Shown: in pieces, positions 26,620 through 27,978 of the stretch
How positions within the stretch are numbered: the first letter of the stretch is position 1
Layout: each line of letters opens with the position of its first letter
From: a virus
DNA: 27,978 nucleotides
Strand: one strand, 5' to 3'
IMG/VR virus record: IMGVR_UViG_3300020183_000365
Coordinates: 1 to 27,978 of that record
The notes under the pieces: model-generated
What the model was told of the DNA's origin: nothing
Seen by the model: the letters and a program-made list of their open reading frames with translations, nothing else
Database searches by the model: none
Program-made: the position numbers and the translations under genes

Positions 26620-27978
26620 TGAAAATTGCACATATTTCTGATATTCATATTCGGAATTTTAAATATCATGATGTTTATAATAAGGTTTTTGATAATTTAT
26701 ATTCTCGTTTGGTTGATATTAGACCAGACATAATTATCAATACTGGCGATACTGCCCATACTAAGCTACAACTTTCCCCAGCATACTTTGATATGACCGC
26801 TAAGTTTTTTACTAAACTTGCGGAGATTGCACCACTACATATTATTGTTGGCAATCATGACCTAAATCTCAATAATCTTTCCAATGTTGATGCAATTACT
26901 CCAATCGTAAATGCACTACAAAATTCTAATATTCACTATCACAAAGAGTCCGAAGTATTCCAAGTTGGAGATATTGACTTCCATGTTCTTTCAATGGTTG
27001 ATCCAGACAATTGGAACCTAAAGCCAAACCCAAATAGAATTAGTGTTGGTCTTTATCACGGGTCAGTTGCTGGGGTAAAAACAGACCTTGGTTGGACTAT
27101 GGACCACGGGGATATTGAAGTATCTAATCTATCTGTGTTTGATTATGCTCTTTTGGGCGACATTCATAAAACTAATCAAGCTTTGGACGAATTGGGTAAA
27201 GTTCGTTATTCCGGCGCTCTTATCCAACAGAACCATGCGGAAAGTAATGATAAAGGGTTTTTACTTTGGGACATTAGAGAAAAGAATGATTTTGATGTAG
27301 AACACATTCAATTACCAAACCCAAAACCATTTATTTCTGTAGAACTATTGGAAGATGGTTCCTTACCAGATATAAATGTTCCAGAAGGTTGTAGACTTAG
27401 AATCATTTCTTTATCGAATCATTCATCAGAAATTAGCAAGAAAGCAGCAGAGTTAGCAAAACAAAAATATAAACCAGAAAGCATTGCATTTCTAAATAAA
27501 TATGTAAATGCTTCTGTAGGCAAACAACAACTTCTTCTGAAAGAGAATCTGCGTGACATAAACGTTCAGCAAACTTTGATAAAAGAATATCTAAAACCTT
27601 TTAATCTCTCAGAGAGTGTTGTGAATCAAATCTTGGAATTAAACAAGAAATACAATACAACTGCATCTGAACACGAAGATGTTTCTCGTAATGTAAATTG
27701 GAAATTAAAACACCTTCAATGGGATAACCTTTTCAATTATGGCGAAGGAAATCAAATTAACTTTTCTAATCTGAATGGAATCGTTGGTATTTTTGGGAAG
27801 AACTATAGTGGTAAGTCAAGTGTAATTGATTCTGCCCTTTATACTCTTTTCAATACAACTTCTAAAAATGATAAGAAAGTAGCTAATATTATCAATCAAA
27901 ATAAGAAAAGTGCAAAGGGTGTAATAACTTTTGATATTGATGGATTTGATTACACAATTACACGTAAAGTTGAAAAAG
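26619..27978 (+). CDS. sbcCD: SbcD-SbcC (Mre11-Rad50) fusion, 3'-truncated by window
   Basis: One open frame starts at the ATG overlapping the primase stop (TAATG) and runs off the window: 453 residues are visible with no stop. Residues 1-~260 are an Mre11/SbcD phosphoesterase: SDIH (Asp8, His10), NTGDTAH (Asp44), VGNHD (Asn79, His80), GLYHG (His147) and LLGDIHK (Asp181, His183). The last motif is usually GHxH, so one metal ligand is Asp here. Residues ~265-360 are helical linker. From ~362 (WKLKHLQWDN) the Rad50/SbcC N-terminal ATPase begins, with Walker A GKNYSGKSS at 393-401 followed by VIDSALYTLF. The coiled coil, hook and Walker B would lie beyond the edge. In T4 these are separate proteins, gp47 and gp46, that process ends for recombination-dependent replication. 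Confidence 0.93.
   Translation, partial: MKIAHISDIHIRNFKYHDVYNKVFDNLYSRLVDIRPDIIINTGDTAHTKLQLSPAYFDMTAKFFTKLAEIAPLHIIVGNHDLNLNNLSNVDAITPIVNALQNSNIHYHKESEVFQVGDIDFHVLSMVDPDNWNLKPNPNRISVGLYHGSVAGVKTDLGWTMDHGDIEVSNLSVFDYALLGDIHKTNQALDELGKVRYSGALIQQNHAESNDKGFLLWDIREKNDFDVEHIQLPNPKPFISVELLEDGSLPDINVPEGCRLRIISLSNHSSEISKKAAELAKQKYKPESIAFLNKYVNASVGKQQLLLKENLRDINVQQTLIKEYLKPFNLSESVVNQILELNKKYNTTASEHEDVSRNVNWKLKHLQWDNLFNYGEGNQINFSNLNGIVGIFGKNYSGKSSVIDSALYTLFNTTSKNDKKVANIINQNKKSAKGVITFDIDGFDYTITRKVEK

Noticed and set aside
27088-27300. Open frame of 70 codons within the last gene
   Set aside because: It lies in a different frame inside the SbcD-SbcC fusion, whose own frame has all the family motifs, so it is a shadow.
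1-27978. tRNA, CRISPR array, insertion sequence, integrase, toxin-antitoxin or defence genes
   Set aside because: Coding density is essentially complete on one strand, the longest gap is 27 bases, and no spaced direct repeats, transposase motifs or cloverleaf-compatible segments were seen.

Overview
The window is a contiguous piece of a large, AT-rich (roughly 30% GC by eye, not computed) tailed double-stranded DNA phage with a contractile-tail (myovirus) baseplate. The evidence is a T4 gp25-like and a T4 gp6-like baseplate wedge gene side by side, followed by a long run of very large virion-type proteins and then phage-type replication and recombination genes. All 16 genes lie on the plus strand. 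They are packed with gaps of at most 27 bases or with TAATG or ATGA overlaps. There is no tRNA, IS element, CRISPR array or integrase, and no gene-free stretch longer than 27 bases. TAA, TGA and TAG all act as stops, so the code looks standard. The host cannot be named. Several structural proteins resemble, from memory, families common in uncultured aquatic phages; that is recollection, not a search result.

Region 1 (1-24507) is a virion block of about 24.5 kb. It holds two large unassigned structural proteins (the first cut off at its 5' end), gp25-like and gp6-like wedge proteins, a DNRLRE-like beta protein, and a 2956-residue protein with two LamG-like domains. After these come a protein with an N-terminal 'LT-x-x-G-x-x-x-L-x-R-G' module, two large unassigned proteins (the second with an FN3-like region), a second protein with the same N-terminal module, and two tandem paralogues sharing a C-terminal module. 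In T4 the genes after 25 and 6 build the rest of the wedge and the baseplate periphery. By position, the unassigned proteins here probably build an elaborate baseplate, tail tip and host-recognition apparatus.

Region 2 (24516-27978, running off the window) is a DNA-metabolism cassette of four genes. Three consecutive overlaps suggest translational coupling. The genes are a RuvC-like resolvase, a J-domain (HPD) protein, a DnaG-type primase with a zinc finger and TOPRIM, and a single-chain fusion of an Mre11/SbcD nuclease to a Rad50/SbcC ATPase. The last was found by reading the frame by hand, because it has no stop inside the window. Together they suggest primer synthesis, end processing and branch resolution for recombination-dependent replication; the role of the J-domain protein is open.

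The most noteworthy items are the SbcD-SbcC fusion with an Asp in the GHxH position, the J-domain protein embedded in the cassette, the shared modules linking non-adjacent structural proteins, and two GC-rich hairpin-forming patches inside AT-rich structural genes.
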